A stretch of DNA of 64,000 nt, taken from contig OX337229.1 of assembly GCA_946965045.2 (NCBI GenBank), positions 5,828,001 through 5,892,000 of the forward strand. Reading direction: 5' to 3'. Position 1 is the first letter of the stretch. Every line of letters starts with the position of its first letter. A program made the position numbers and the translations under genes. The notes under the pieces were generated by a model. That model did no database searches and was not told the DNA's origin. It was given only the letters and a program-made list of their open reading frames with translations. Positions 42,096-53,399 of the stretch are shown piece after piece. This stretch comes from Epithemia pelagica. Its lineage: Eukaryota > Bacillariophyta > Bacillariophyceae > Surirellales > Surirellaceae.

Positions 42096-45000
42096 TTAAA
42101 GCTTGTCCAAATACTTGTTGACTTCAGGAACGCCATCGGCCAATCCCTTGCGCTTACGCACGGCTTCGACCGTGGATTTGGTCTTGGAGCCCTCGTCGTA
42201 GGGCGACCCCGTCATGGGTTCCCAATGATCAAAGGAACACTGTGGGAAGGCCTTTCCTCCCGTGTTGGATCGCAAATCGGCCGTGAAACCAAAGGACTCC
42301 ATGACGGGCAAGTAAGCCAACAAGGTCATCATGGGTGTTCCGGGTCGTTGTTCTTCCGTAAACACGTGACCACGACGCTGCGTCAAGACACCGTAGACAT
42401 TACCCATGGCTTCTTGAGGGACGGAGATATTACACAAGTACACGGGTTCCAAGAGTCCTGGGCCTCCGGCCATCATGGACGAAAAGCACACACGACGGGC
42501 GGTAGGCATGATCTGACCCATACCACGGTGAATCGCATCTGCATGCAAGACCACATCCATAAGGTTGTAACGGGTACCACGCATCTGTTCGTCACACAAG
42601 GGACCACTTTGAGTAGCCCAAGCAAAGCCACCCACCACGGATTCCTTGATTTCCAACAAGTAGTTCACTCCCTTGGTCGTATCGACAAACAAGTTGGGAC
42701 CGGTTCCCTCCGGACCAAAGGCCCAGATCTTACGGGCTTCACCGACGTCCCAGCCAAAGTCATCCGCAAGTTGACGACCAAGAAGCTTGGCTTCGGTTCC
42801 GGCCTTGACATCACCATCGTCAATCGCCTTACAGAGCTCGGCCGACAGAGGTTCGGCTTCAACAAAGAGACGATTGTGCTTGTTGGCAGACTTGGCCAAA
42901 CATGTCTGGTTGGACTTTTCGGTACAGGTTTCACGGAAGGACACCACAGGGTCGGACACCTTGACTTCGGTTCCCATGAAATCATTCTGGAGATCCTGCA
43001 AACAAATCTCGAGATGGAGTTCTCCGGAAGCGGCGATAATGTGTTCACCAGACTCTTCCGTGTAACACAAAACCATGGGATCCGACTTGGAAAGACGCTT
43101 CATACCTTCGACAAGCTTGGGCAAATCGGCCGAGTTCTTGGGTTCCACAGCACAACGCACGACAGGCGAGACGGAAAACTTCATCGAGACAATGGGGCAG
43201 GCATCTTCTTCGGTAGCAATGGTTCCAGACTTGAGCAAATACTGGTCGACACCGACCAAGGCACACGTGTTACCGGCCGGCACATCCGCCACCTGTTCCG
43301 TGTAACGACCCATCATAATGACCGTACGCTGAATGTTCTTGATCCAGAGTTCCGTCTTCTTTCCGGGCACAAAGTTGGCACCCATGATGCGCACCTTCTG
43401 ACCCGTAGCAATCTTTCCGGCAAAGACACGTCCAAAGGCATAGAATCGTCCCTTATCGGAGGTCGGCACCATTTTGGAAATGTACATACAAAGAGGAGCA
43501 CCATCGGAAGTGTCGCACGTACGAATGGCCGTGGCAGTCTTGTCATCAAGCGGACCATCGTAAAGGGTATCGACACGGTACTTTTGGGCCTTCACGGGAG
43601 AAGGCAAGTGCAAGACAATCATCTCCAAGACGGTATCGCCGGCCGGAAGCCACTTTTGCATGACACGCTTCAAGAGTTGTTTTCCAATGAGTTCCTTTTC
43701 GTCTCCCTTGAGTTCGACACCAATGGCCTTGAGCATCTTCTTGACCTTTCCGTGTTTTTCGGCCATAATGGCTTCAAAGAGGGATGTGACGGGGGTCATG
43801 ATGAACTGACAAAAGGCACGTTCCAAGTTACCATCCTTGTTGCCGGAGGTCCAGACCTTGCGGGGGGCATCGAAATACCAATCCCCCCAAAGCTTGTCCA
43901 TCATCTTCTCTTCCGGCACACCAAACTTGGCTCCGTAATCCCGAGCAAAGCGCTTGAGCGTAAAGGCCCATTGATGCAAACCGGATCCAAAGGCGACCGT
44001 TCCTTTCGTGGGATGAACCTGGACATCACCGAGGGTTTCATCGTTGTAGGTGGCGACAATCACATTGACGGATTCAATGGCACGGCAAAAGGCTTGGTAG
44101 AGTTCTTCGGCGGGGAGTTGCAATTCTAAGAGGGCGCGATCGACCTTGTTGACCATGAGCACGGGCTTGACACGTTCGGAAATGGCCTGACGCAAGACCG
44201 TCTCGGTTTGCACACAGACTCCATCAATGGTGTCCACCACCACCAAGGCACCGTCCGTGACACGAAGAGCGGCGGTAACTTCAGAAGAGAAATCAACGTG
44301 ACCAGGACTGTCAATCAAGTTGATCAAGTAGGAGTTTTCTGTGATTTGCACATTGGCTTCCGACTCCTTCTTTTCTTGAATTTCGGCTTCGAGCGCCTTT
44401 TCTTCTTCCTCGGAAAGTTCAGCAACGGATCCAGCCTTGATATCGTACTCAAAAAACATGGAGATTCCGGTGGATTTGATGGTAATACCACGTTCGGCTT
44501 CATCGGCGCGAGTGTCCGTGTAACGAGCTCCACCGGCCGCCTTGGCCGAGATAATACCCGCCTTTTGCACCAAGGAATCCGTCAAGGTGGTCTTTCCGTG
44601 ATCGACGTGGGCAATCACAGACATGGAACGGATATTGTGCTTCAGATCCATAATGGATCGCATTTGCTCGACTGTAAAGTTCACCTAGTAAACGAAAGAG
44701 GAAATGCCATGGTGAGAGGAGGTATTCCATTGTGACATAGACCGCAACGGCACGTTCGAGTGGAGTGATGCGTAGGTTTCCTTGAACCAAACCCTTCCAA
44801 GATCCACCGCTGGAATAACCAAATCAACGTATGGAAAGATGCACTTGTTCCCGAATCACAGGATATACCACACAAGCGAGATATTCCAGAGATGGAAGCC
44901 AGCAATGACACGGCACATCGACAGTCGACACCGCGAAACCCAAAGATTCGATGAATTCCCACGTGTGTGTCGTATGTAGCAGCAGTACCAGACAGACCGC

Positions 45001-45116
45001 GCATCAAACGACGAACGTGTGGTGGTGGAAGCAAACGCCGCCATACAGTGTCATGGCGCCATGGCCTTTCCTCTCTGGATTCTCTATTTGCATTCACGAG
45101 GATTGGAACGTACCAT
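42096..45116 (-). CDS. EEF2: Translation elongation factor 2
   Basis: 863 residues. The main exon is 44684-42096; it begins GTGAAC directly after a TTTACTAG acceptor. The ATG is supplied by an upstream exon at 45116-45114 with donor GTACGT, so a 429-base intron splits Met1 from Val2 and the protein starts [14 protein letters not shown] as in other eukaryotes. GTPase motifs: AHVDHGKT (26-33), DSPGH and NKVD. The diphthamide site is the His in PQCSFDHW (about His821). It catalyses ribosomal translocation in the cytosol. Length and conservation match the family throughout. Strong codon bias leaves long antisense ORFs that are not genes. The first exon lies 357 bases from the divergent carrier gene, so a two-way promoter is possible. 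Confidence 0.97.
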
Positions 45117-45472
45117 CTTGTCGTCTTGTCGTTTTGGTTCCACGAAACAACGTTCTGACAACCACAACACCGCACGATCACGATAGTGTGTTGGTGTTGT
45201 GTACAGTCTACGGATATATCGCCGCGAGGAAATCCAGTAACCGGAAAACAGGAACGGAAGATCGACGATCTGCAGGGAGCTCATAACCCATTGAGAAAGG
45301 GGCACGCGCACACGATCGTTGTGCGACTGGAATTCGACGAAAGAAGACACGCCGAAAGCGTACGTCAGTTCGTCCGGACTCCGGACATCACAAGATTCTC
45401 TCCCGTTCCGCAAGATCCACCCATAAGTCACAACATCATCTATATCTACCGTATCATCTCTATTGTCTCGGC
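45117..45472. other. Divergent promoter region of EF-2 and carrier gene
   Basis: 356 bases between the two start codons, holding both 5' leaders. No TATA box is obvious. Confidence 0.5.
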
Positions 45473-46836
45473 ATGGGAACCATGAACCATCCAAGAAGAA
45501 GAATTCACAACAGGCGCACGACACTACTGGTAGGGCTCCTCTTGTTGACCCTTGTCGTTGTCAGTGAGGCCGTACAAAGACCATTGTCCGAGATTGCTCC
45601 AGCTGTCGTTCGATCCTACTACCCGTGTGGTACGTCTCCTGGCAGCATCCATCGACAAACAACACATTCGGATACGCATCCTGCCCTAGCAACATCCTCC
45701 TCCTTCCGAAATGCCCATTATGAACCCATTTCAATCACCCAAACACAACCAAAAAGAAGAAGACGTTTGACAACCACAGTAACAACAACAACAACTCCTT
45801 CCAGTTCTTCTTCTTCTTCTTCTTGGTTTCCACCAGATGCTTCCACGGTGCAATTGTGTTCGGCAGCAGTCTCGAGATCCATTCCGGCCACATTGCTGCG
45901 GGGTGCCTGTTTGCGGATTGCATCCGATTTGTCGGGAGGAACAGCCTTTGAATCGGTCAAGTGTCGGGTGGCGGCCACCACCGAAACGGCGGGACAAGCC
46001 TTGCGCGGCATTGTCCAACGAGGTGGCATTGGGGCACTGTGGACCGGCACGCCCAGTCGAACGGTAGAAGGTACGCAAAGAAAACAAGAAAGGGTGTTGT
46101 GATTGTTGTTGTTCTTGTTTTCTTTATCGGGTACGAGTGGTGAAATCAAGGTCACAATGGGCTCAATCTCGATTTGACATTCTGGATCTCCCTTTTCTTT
46201 CTACTAGGAGCACTCGTTGGATCCTTATTCATGCTCTCGTCTCGCGTCACGAAAGCACAACTCCAAGCCTTGGGCGCTGGATCGACCGTGGCTGCCTTGG
46301 GTGGTGGATTGGTGGGTGGCATGGCGCAGGCACTCATCATGACACCCTGTGGCATGGTCTTTACCAGTCTCAATGTGCAGCAACAAACCACCAAACCATC
46401 CGACACGACGACCACGACCACGGCCTGGAGTGTCACACGACGCTTGGTGGAGGACCGTGGCGTGGCTGGATTGTATACAGGATTCCGTCCCATGGCCTTG
46501 CGCCAAGCCTCCAATTGGGCCAGTCGAGCCGGCTTGACCGAAGTGGCCCGATCCGTCTGGGGCTTGCAACAGTACGGTTTGGTGGGGGAAATTGGATCGG
46601 GCATTTTGGGCGGCTTGGGTTCGTGTTGGAATACCCCGATTGAAACGATTCGCGTCTTGGTGCAACGCGATGTCAGTCAAGGCGTCCATCCCATTCCCAC
46701 CATGGCGGAATATTGGACCGATATTTGTCACCACCATGGCATTCCTGGATTGTTTCGAGGCATTACACCCCGCGCCTGTCAAGCCATTTGGCAAACCTGT
46801 TTCATGGTGGTCGTTCCCAATGTCATGGGTATTTAA
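45473..46836 (+). CDS. Mitochondrial-carrier-family protein
   Basis: Exons 45473-46070 and 46208-46836 (donor GTACGC, acceptor TTTCTACTAG, phase 1) give 408 residues. After a hydrophobic N-terminal segment (TLLVGLLLLTLVVVSEAVQ) and a Ser/Thr-rich linker of about 80 residues, a carrier-like domain occupies the rest. The third repeat has TPIETIRVLVQRD, the P-x-[DE]-x-x-[KR] signature; the second has TPCGMVFTSLNVQQQ and GLYTGFRPMALRQASNWASR; the first is divergent. The carrier fold gives six membrane helices that exchange small metabolites. The signal-like N terminus is unusual for mitochondrial members and may send it to the plastid envelope or another membrane (inference). Substrate unknown. 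Confidence 0.8.
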
Positions 46837-47604
46837 AAAAGACAACATTGTATGTGGATTGGAAAAGGAAACGCAACAGAACATGGACGAGTATTGCACA
46901 GTAGTAGTGTGGTTCGGTTGGACATTATGGGGCTTCCTTTCCTTGTTGGTGCAGTAGTGGATTGGGAAGGAGGAGAGAAATCAAAGCGGTGGGGTCTTCT
47001 CGTTCCGTTCCCCCTGGTTGGGAGAAGCAACAAACGATCCTACGTATCTTATATCGCCTTCTCGAGGTTGAGAACAGCGTTCTAGAGTCCGTACAGTCTG
47101 AGAGTCCAAATATTCTGGAGGACAGACAGACTCTTTCGTGGCGAGGATATGTCGTTGCGGGATTGGAGTAGAACGGTTCCTCGCCTCCTGCTCCATGGTT
47201 GGGAGCTTGTACGATTCATCCCCTCCCTCGCGTCTAAAAGGTTCTTGTCGACAAAGTTTGGTAGATACATGTCTTTGTTGTACCCATGTTCGTTTCTGGG
47301 AATAGTCTTTGTTTCGTAGTCGTTGTGTAGTTGTCTAATTTCCAAAGCCATAAGTCTATTGGTAGCGTCTAGAGTGAGGTTTGCATTTCCGAATTTGTGA
47401 CCATGGTGTCATCGTCCGGTAGCACCTGCCGGCGATCACGCGCGCCTCGTTCGAAATTCCCGCCACACTCTCATTCTCACATCGATCTCGAATCGACGAC
47501 AATCGACAACTCAACCAACACAACCTCCCTCCCTCTCTCTCTTGTTTGGTTCGATTGCGTGCCGTCGAACCTGTTGTGGTGTGGTCAAGGTGTTGCTGTT
47601 GAGC
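46837..47604. other. Intergenic between carrier and DHFR-TS
   Basis: Same-strand neighbours. The downstream half should hold the DHFR-TS promoter. No gene is seen. Confidence 0.5.
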
Positions 47605-49312
47605 ATGGCGCGTGATATGGTGGCCGTGGTGGCTGCGGCCGTCCACAATCGAGGCATTGGATATCAAGGACAATTGGTACGACGAACGACAAACACGAGA
47701 GACTCTACCTGGTGTTGTCGTGTCATGTTCTTTTTTTCTAATGGCTGTTGTTTGTTGTGTCTATGTTTCACCCATGTATTCCAGCCATGGCGGATTCCGG
47801 GGGACATGAAACATTTCAAAAAGCTGACCCTGACGCCTCCCTCTCCAGGGTTGGTGAATGCCGTTGTCATGGGTCGCAAAACCTTTGACAGTTTGCCCCG
47901 TCCTCTTCCGGGTCGTACCAATGTGGTCTTGACCACGCAAGGCGAGGACGCATTCCACCTTCCCGAGGGCGTCGTGCGGGCCACTTCCCTCAAGGATGCC
48001 ACGGACCAATTGTCGCACCGCTCCAATCTCGGTCACGTCTTTTGCATTGGAGGAGCCTCCCTGTATCAACAAGCCGTAGAAGAAGGCTATGTGAATCGCA
48101 TTGTGTACACCCAAGTGTCCAATCTACCCAGTGACCAAAAGTTTGACACCTTCTTTCCGGAATTGGACGAAACCGACTGGGAGTGTCGTCCGTTTGGAAC
48201 GGACCAGGAAAGTACCAGTGACGCCAAGGAAAACGATCAGCCGAAAACAACCGAAAATACTGCTGCCACAAAACCCTTGGGGCCCACCATTGCCATGGTC
48301 GAATACCATCGCCGCCCCAATCTCGAAGAACAACAATATTTGGACTTGTGTCGCGACATTCTCGATACGGGCATTCAGCGCGGCGATCGGACCGGGACGG
48401 GCACCTTGTCCAAATTTGGCGCCCAAATGCGCTTTAACCTCAGAAATGGACGATTGCCCCTCTTGACGACCAAACGAACCTTTTGGCGGGGCGTGGCCGA
48501 AGAATTGTTGTGGTTCATTTCGGTAGGTGGTCGTAGTATCGAGTGGATGTTGGTGGTCCGGAGAGTCGGTTTGGGGAATGCTGGTCCTCTCACGCACGTT
48601 TGATGCTCTCTCTTTCTCTCTCTCCTTTTCTTTCGTTTCGTAGGGACGAACCAATGCCAAGGAACTTTCGGACAAGGGCATTCATATTTGGGACGGCAAT
48701 GGTTCTCGGGAATTCTTGGACGCACGGAGCTTGACGCATCGCGAAGAGGGCGATTTGGGACCCGTCTATGGCTTTCAATGGCGTCATTTTGGCGCCCCGT
48801 ACGTGGATATGCATACGGACTATACCGGTCAAGGCGTGGATCAATTGGCCGATTGCCTGCGCAAAATTCGCGACACGCCGGAAGATCGTCGCATTGTCTT
48901 GTCGGCCTGGAATCCGGCCGACGTGGATCAAATGGCCTTGCCGCCCTGTCACATGTTTTGTCAATTCTATGTCGATACGGTCCGCAACGAAGTGTCCTGT
49001 CAAATGTACCAACGCAGTGCCGACATGGGACTGGGCGTTCCCTTCAACATTGCCTCGTATGCCTTGTTGACGCATTTGGTGGCCCACGTGACGGGCCGCC
49101 AACCCGGCGAATTGGTCCATGTCATTGGCGACGCTCATGTCTATTTGAATCATGTCGATGCCCTGCGGGAACAATTGACGCGCACGCCTCGACCCTTTCC
49201 CCGCCTCGAAATTACCACGGCGCGGGACAATATTGATGACTTTTGCTTTGAAGATTTGACCGTGGTCGGATATCGACCCCACAAGAGCATTGCCATGAAA
49301 ATGGCCGTGTAG
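47605..49312 (+). CDS. DHFR-TS: Bifunctional dihydrofolate reductase-thymidylate synthase
   Basis: Three exons: 47605-47676, 47785-48522 and 48644-49312 (introns 108 and 121 bases, all phase 0), giving 492 residues. The DHFR domain is N-terminal: [16 protein letters not shown] joins [11 protein letters not shown] across intron 1, then VVMGRKTF and FCIGGASLY. The TS domain starts near [12 protein letters not shown] and contains [13 protein letters not shown], the catalytic Cys372 in [32 protein letters not shown] and [12 protein letters not shown]. It couples dTMP synthesis with recycling of the dihydrofolate produced. The fusion is usual in plants and many protists and absent from animals and fungi. 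A second ATG at 47617 is a possible start. The 3' end is 168 bases from the convergent PSF1 gene. Confidence 0.96.
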
Positions 49313-49480
49313 TATAGGGAATGTGGTAGTAGTATTTCTATTTATAGAATGGACGCAAGCGCCAATTCTACCAAACGAAATGACTGTAGACATGTGTTGG
49401 AAACCAATCCTAGACTATAATATACATATCTCGACGTGTTTCGACCCCGTTCCATTGGTTGTCCTTGTACAAAGAACTCG

Positions 49481-50209
49481 TTAGGATAGGCCACCCGACC
49501 CGACACCCGTCGTCAAGGACGACGACGCGAGTGGATGTTGGTGGGCATCTTCTTCGGTCGACAATCGTTCCAAGGTCCCATTGCGCAAAAAGGGTTCGGC
49601 GTCCGTCACGAGCAAATGGTGCACGGCCCCGAGAGTCCATTCCAAGACCCGGCCCGATTCCAAGACAATGGGTCCATTGTCGTCGCCGTTGACATGAACG
49701 ACTCGCACCGGTATCTTGTCGACCGGTTGCGGAGGATACCGACTGGCCCGCAAATCATCGGACCAACCCGACTCCGTCACGTAGGTCTGTACCAAGCGTT
49801 CATAGGCGGCTCCAAACTCTTGTTCGGCCGGGGACAAGTTGGGCACGGTCGTCCAATCATCCTCTTTGCTGCTGCTGCTACAATCTTCCCAATAGGCCTT
49901 GGTCAGGGCCGACACGCGGTGTTGATGATAGGCGAGCAAACATCGTTTGTTGCGTGCAATGGCATGTTTTTGCAAGAGAATGGACGGCACCACGTTGGAT
50001 GGTAACTTGTCCTGCCCGCCATTGGCTTCCACTTGATCTTGCAAGGCCGTTAAATGCAAGGATAAGTCTTGCAAACACTGTTGCACCAAGCGATCGTTGT
50101 AGGCCGGCAACACACTCATGCTGCTGTTGGTGCCGCCACCACCCCGACTGGGGTCTTGGGATCGCTTGAGTTCCAAAATCAACTCGTGACCGTGCGCGCC
50201 GTATTTCAT
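49481..50209 (-). CDS. PSF1: GINS complex subunit PSF1
   Basis: A 242-residue single-exon protein starting MKYGAHGHELILELKRS. The family pattern is visible: an N-terminal helical A domain with LPAYNDRLVQQCLQDL, a central ILLQKHAIARNKRCLLAYHQHR that parallels the conserved R-N-x-R-C-x-x-A-Y of PSF1/GINS1, and a C-terminal B domain with IPVRVVHV...VLESGRVLEWTLGAVHHLLVTDAEPFLRNGTLERL. GINS joins Cdc45 and Mcm2-7 to form the replicative helicase. Length is a little above the usual 200 because of Ser/Gly-rich insertions and tail. The frame is open for 90 codons upstream of the ATG, but that stretch has no family similarity. Confidence 0.88.
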   Translation of the reverse strand: MKYGAHGHELILELKRSQDPSRGGGGTNSSMSVLPAYNDRLVQQCLQDLSLHLTALQDQVEANGGQDKLPSNVVPSILLQKHAIARNKRCLLAYHQHRVSALTKAYWEDCSSSSKEDDWTTVPNLSPAEQEFGAAYERLVQTYVTESGWSDDLRASRYPPQPVDKIPVRVVHVNGDDNGPIVLESGRVLEWTLGAVHHLLVTDAEPFLRNGTLERLSTEEDAHQHPLASSSLTTGVGSGGLS

Positions 50210-50659
50210 GATTCTTCTTCTTCTTTGTTTGAAATATGAGGCGCCGCCCTCTACGACAATCAATATGCTACACCAGAGACAACGACAATAATCTGGAGTA
50301 CAGAAAGAGGATTCCGTGTTAGGATTCGGCCAGAGAAGAGCACAACAACCAGACGACGGCAACTTCCTATTGTTTGTGGAGGCAACCAAAAAAATGTGGC
50401 GCCCGATTCTCGAAAAAGGCGCGCGCGACGCGCACGCCTTCCCCCGCACCGGATCTCTCGTTTCTGACTCGGGACCCACCCCAAAAATGACTGCAATATG
50501 TACCTACCTACTAGGAGTAGCTACCGTAGCTACTCCTAGGAGTAGCGACGAAAGCAAGGAACCAGTGCTAGAATAGGATGTGGTTGGGGACTGTCTGCTG
50601 TTTCCAAAGAAACGAATGTGGTGGGACGGGGGCTCTACACTACAGCGGATACTACTCTA
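50210..50659. other. Intergenic between PSF1 start and sorting-receptor gene end
   Basis: Contains the PSF1 promoter region and the palindrome listed separately. No gene is seen. Confidence 0.5.
50511..50539. repeat. Perfect palindrome with 14-bp arms
   Basis: CTAGGAGTAGCTAC, one central C, then its exact complement GTAGCTACTCCTAG. It could extrude as a cruciform or bind a dimeric factor. Confidence 0.9.
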
Positions 50660-52725
50660 CTAGGTAATGGAAAAGGAACTGCTGTGCACTCCATTGGTCG
50701 GATCATGATCGTCATTGTCATCGTCGGGATGGTCGGGAATACCTCCGAGGGAGGTATCGCCCGTACGGGTATTTTGCGACGTGACGGGCATGTATTCGGC
50801 GACAATCCCTCGCACTTGATGTTGGAGCATGGCATTGTGTCGTCGCGATTGAATGACAAAAATGGCGACAAACAAGAGGACAAAGGCCGCCAGGACGGTC
50901 CCAAAGACATGGATTGGGACATTGCCCGACAAGGCATTGTCCGAGACGGCTTGACCATTGACCATGACGCGACACGATCCATATTCGACACAATCCAATT
51001 CATCGCCACAATCGGCACAAGTCAAACACACGGCGGGTTCCGATCCGGGAGCAAAGCCGGAACAGACCGCCTTGAGGACCGTCGCAAACGATAACGAACC
51101 ATGAATGACGGCTTGATTGACCACCAAGGAGGGAATGAGAACGACTCCGGCGGCTCGTTGATCGAGCAATTCTTGATCCAACAAGGTATTGGCGACCGTG
51201 GCATTTTCTGACAAGGGGCCCGATGTTTCCATACACTTGTTGATCCGGTTTTCATCAATTTGCGCCGTGACCATGGAAAAGGCGACACAATCAGGATCGT
51301 TGAATTTGAGTCGAATGGGTTGTCCTTCGGGAGGAATCTCGTCCGTCGGACACGAATCAATAAAGGCGGCCACATAATCCCACCAGGCTTGTCCAATGCC
51401 ATCTTGACCATAGGTTTGCCAAATACACAGTCGTCTTAAGGCTTCTTGGACGACATCGGCCCCCGACGATCCCAAATTCATGTCATCGTCGGGATCCATG
51501 GCACAATACCGGCCACTGTTGACACACAAATTGCCACAATCATTGCCCATGGTGAGTTCCGATTGACATCCGGCCAAAATGCCATCGTAGATGTAGGGAT
51601 GTGGTTTGAAGGAGGCCCGATCGCCCAAGGCACTGGCGGCCAAGCCAAAGGTTTGTTCCAAGGCCCGTGAAACGACATCGGACGGATCGGTCCACAATTG
51701 ATATTCGACTCGAGCGTCGGGTGCCGGCACTTTGAAGGACATTTGAGCTCGGACATGTTGATTGCGTTGCAAGACGTCCTTGATTTCATCGGCATCTTCC
51801 TTAAAGAGCAAAAAACTGGGAATGGAAACATCGGAACCACTCCCATCGTCGGCCATGAGAGGTTCGACAATTTCACATTGTTCATTGTCCCCCAATTCAC
51901 AATTGTCATGACTGCACAAACAGGTGTCGTCGGCAATCAACACGGCCGAGGCACCGGCTTTTTGGGCATGTCGCACTTTGATGACAAAGGAACAGCCGCC
52001 CCGATCGACGAGTAAGATAAAGGGTGGTTTCCACGCACTGCCATCCGTGCGTTGCGGATAGCCACCCTTGGGGTTGATTTCATTGACATTGCACAAGTCA
52101 GTATCGGCATAATAGACCGGTTGTTGAATACTCCCACCGTAGGGGGGAATGCCAAACAAGGCATCCCGATGATCGTACCCCTTGCCCGGTTTGGTTAAGG
52201 AAGGAGGAATCTAGGTAGGTCGGACACGAAAAACAAGAGGATTGTTGTTGTTGTGGTTGTAGTAGGAAAGGAACAAGAATGTACGGATTTCGAGAATCAT
52301 GGAGACCGTCGATCGAGAGGAGAACACATGGTGTACATAGATGTGTGTGTGTTTGAGAGGTTTCGTTGGTCGGCATTGATTTCGTACACGACGTGTATCG
52401 ACGAGGGAGAGGTTCGTAGTGTGTGAGGGTTGGATGCATCCCCAAACAGACACGACCGACCCAGAACAAGGTTTCATTCATGTATGTATGTATGTATTGC
52501 GAGAGCAACATAGATCGTGAGAGACACCAACACACAAACAAGTCCATATCCAGGAACAGACGTCTTCTGCGTCTTCATCGCCATGCATCCATCCAGCAAC
52601 ACCAACCAACGTACCAAGATTTGAAATTTACTCGTCTGAACTGCCTCTGCCAAACCACCATAATATACGGCAACCACCACCCACAAAACGAGGCTCCATG
52701 CCCGAGACGGTGGTGCTACTCCCAT
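50660..52725 (-). CDS. Vacuolar-sorting-receptor-like PA-domain membrane protein
   Basis: Exons 52725-52615 and 52210-50660 (donor GTACGT, acceptor CTACCTAG, phase 0; intron 404 bases) give 553 residues. Exon 1 encodes a signal peptide (AWSLVLWVVVAVYYGGLAEA) and TSKFQIL. Exon 2 opens with a PA domain (about residues 55-190: FGIPPYGGSIQQPVYYAD, LVDRGGCSFVIKVRHAQKAGASAVLIAD), then a Cys-containing region like the thioredoxin-type part of plant BP80/VSR receptors (CIWQTYGQDG...WWDYVAAF, DPDCVAFSMV). A paired-Cys segment (CLTCADCGDELDC) precedes one membrane helix (VFGTVLAAFVLLFVAIFVI) and a short cytosolic tail. Plant receptors of this type carry soluble hydrolases from the Golgi to the vacuole; the EGF repeats of plant members are reduced here. 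Confidence 0.88.
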
Positions 52726-53191
52726 TATGATTCTGTGAATGCGTCTGGTTCCCCAATCCCAATTCTCCCAAGATCTTTAGCGTCGTAGTAGACAAGAGGT
52801 GCGTTTATTTCTCTTGCCGTCGTCGTCGTTACGGGAACGAGAATCGTGAAACAATGCGCCAAAGACGAAGAAACACAGAAAGTTGCCCCCCGGCCTCGTA
52901 AAGGGTTGAGGGTATTATATTCAAAAAATTTTGAAAAAAGATCGCACACCCTGCATGCACACAAGACGAAAAAACTCTATGTGAACTTTTCGGATTATTT
53001 GGTTTCATTCTCCTTTCCATCACCACAGCAAAGAAACATGCCATGGTCCTGCCCCTATCTCTTTTGTTTCCGTGCATCTAGAAGGAGAAGCATCAATCCT
53101 TGCTGGAATAAAGCAATCCATTGGAACGGGTCAAACCATATTTTTCGTTTTGAGCTAAGTATATATAACCAAAAATCCCCTTTTGAGCACC
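52726..53191. other. Intergenic upstream of the sorting receptor and the tRNA
   Basis: No gene is recognised. A TATATATA stretch at about 53160-53167 lies just before the tRNA. Confidence 0.5.
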
Positions 53192-53263
53192 AGCGGTTTG
53201 GCGCAGAGGAAGCGTGTTGGGCTCATAACCCAAAGGTCCGTCGATCGAAACGACGAACCGCTA
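53192..53263 (+). tRNA. Initiator tRNA-Met (CAT anticodon)
   Basis: 72 nt without encoded CCA. Acceptor arms AGCGGTT/AACCGCT pair fully, with discriminator A at 53263. The anticodon stem is TTGGG/CCCAA around loop CTCATAA, and the T arm is CGTCG-ATCGAAA-CGACG. The ATCGAAA T loop (instead of TTCAAAT) and the D-arm sequence GCGCAGAGGAAGCG match the eukaryotic cytosolic initiator. The stem before the loop has the three consecutive G (GGG/CCC) typical of initiators. A T5 run at 53268-53272 ends the RNA polymerase III unit. No intron. Confidence 0.96.
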
Positions 53264-53267
53264 TCTG

Positions 53268-53272
53268 TTTTT
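53268..53272 (+). terminator. RNA polymerase III T5 terminator
   Basis: TTTTT begins 5 bases after the mature 3' end of the initiator tRNA. Confidence 0.8.
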
Positions 53273-53399
53273 GCTTTTCTCTATCTTTTTCCTTATCTAT
53301 TCGATCCAGGTTCTTCATCTAGGTTCTGGGTGTTGTCGTCTAATGATGATTGTAATATTGTCGTCTATTGATGATAGTATACTTACTTGTATACTTTCT

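Noticed and set aside
42090-44129. 679-residue ORF opposite EF-2
   Set aside because: It is the antisense of a strongly codon-biased EF-2 gene, with no domain of its own.
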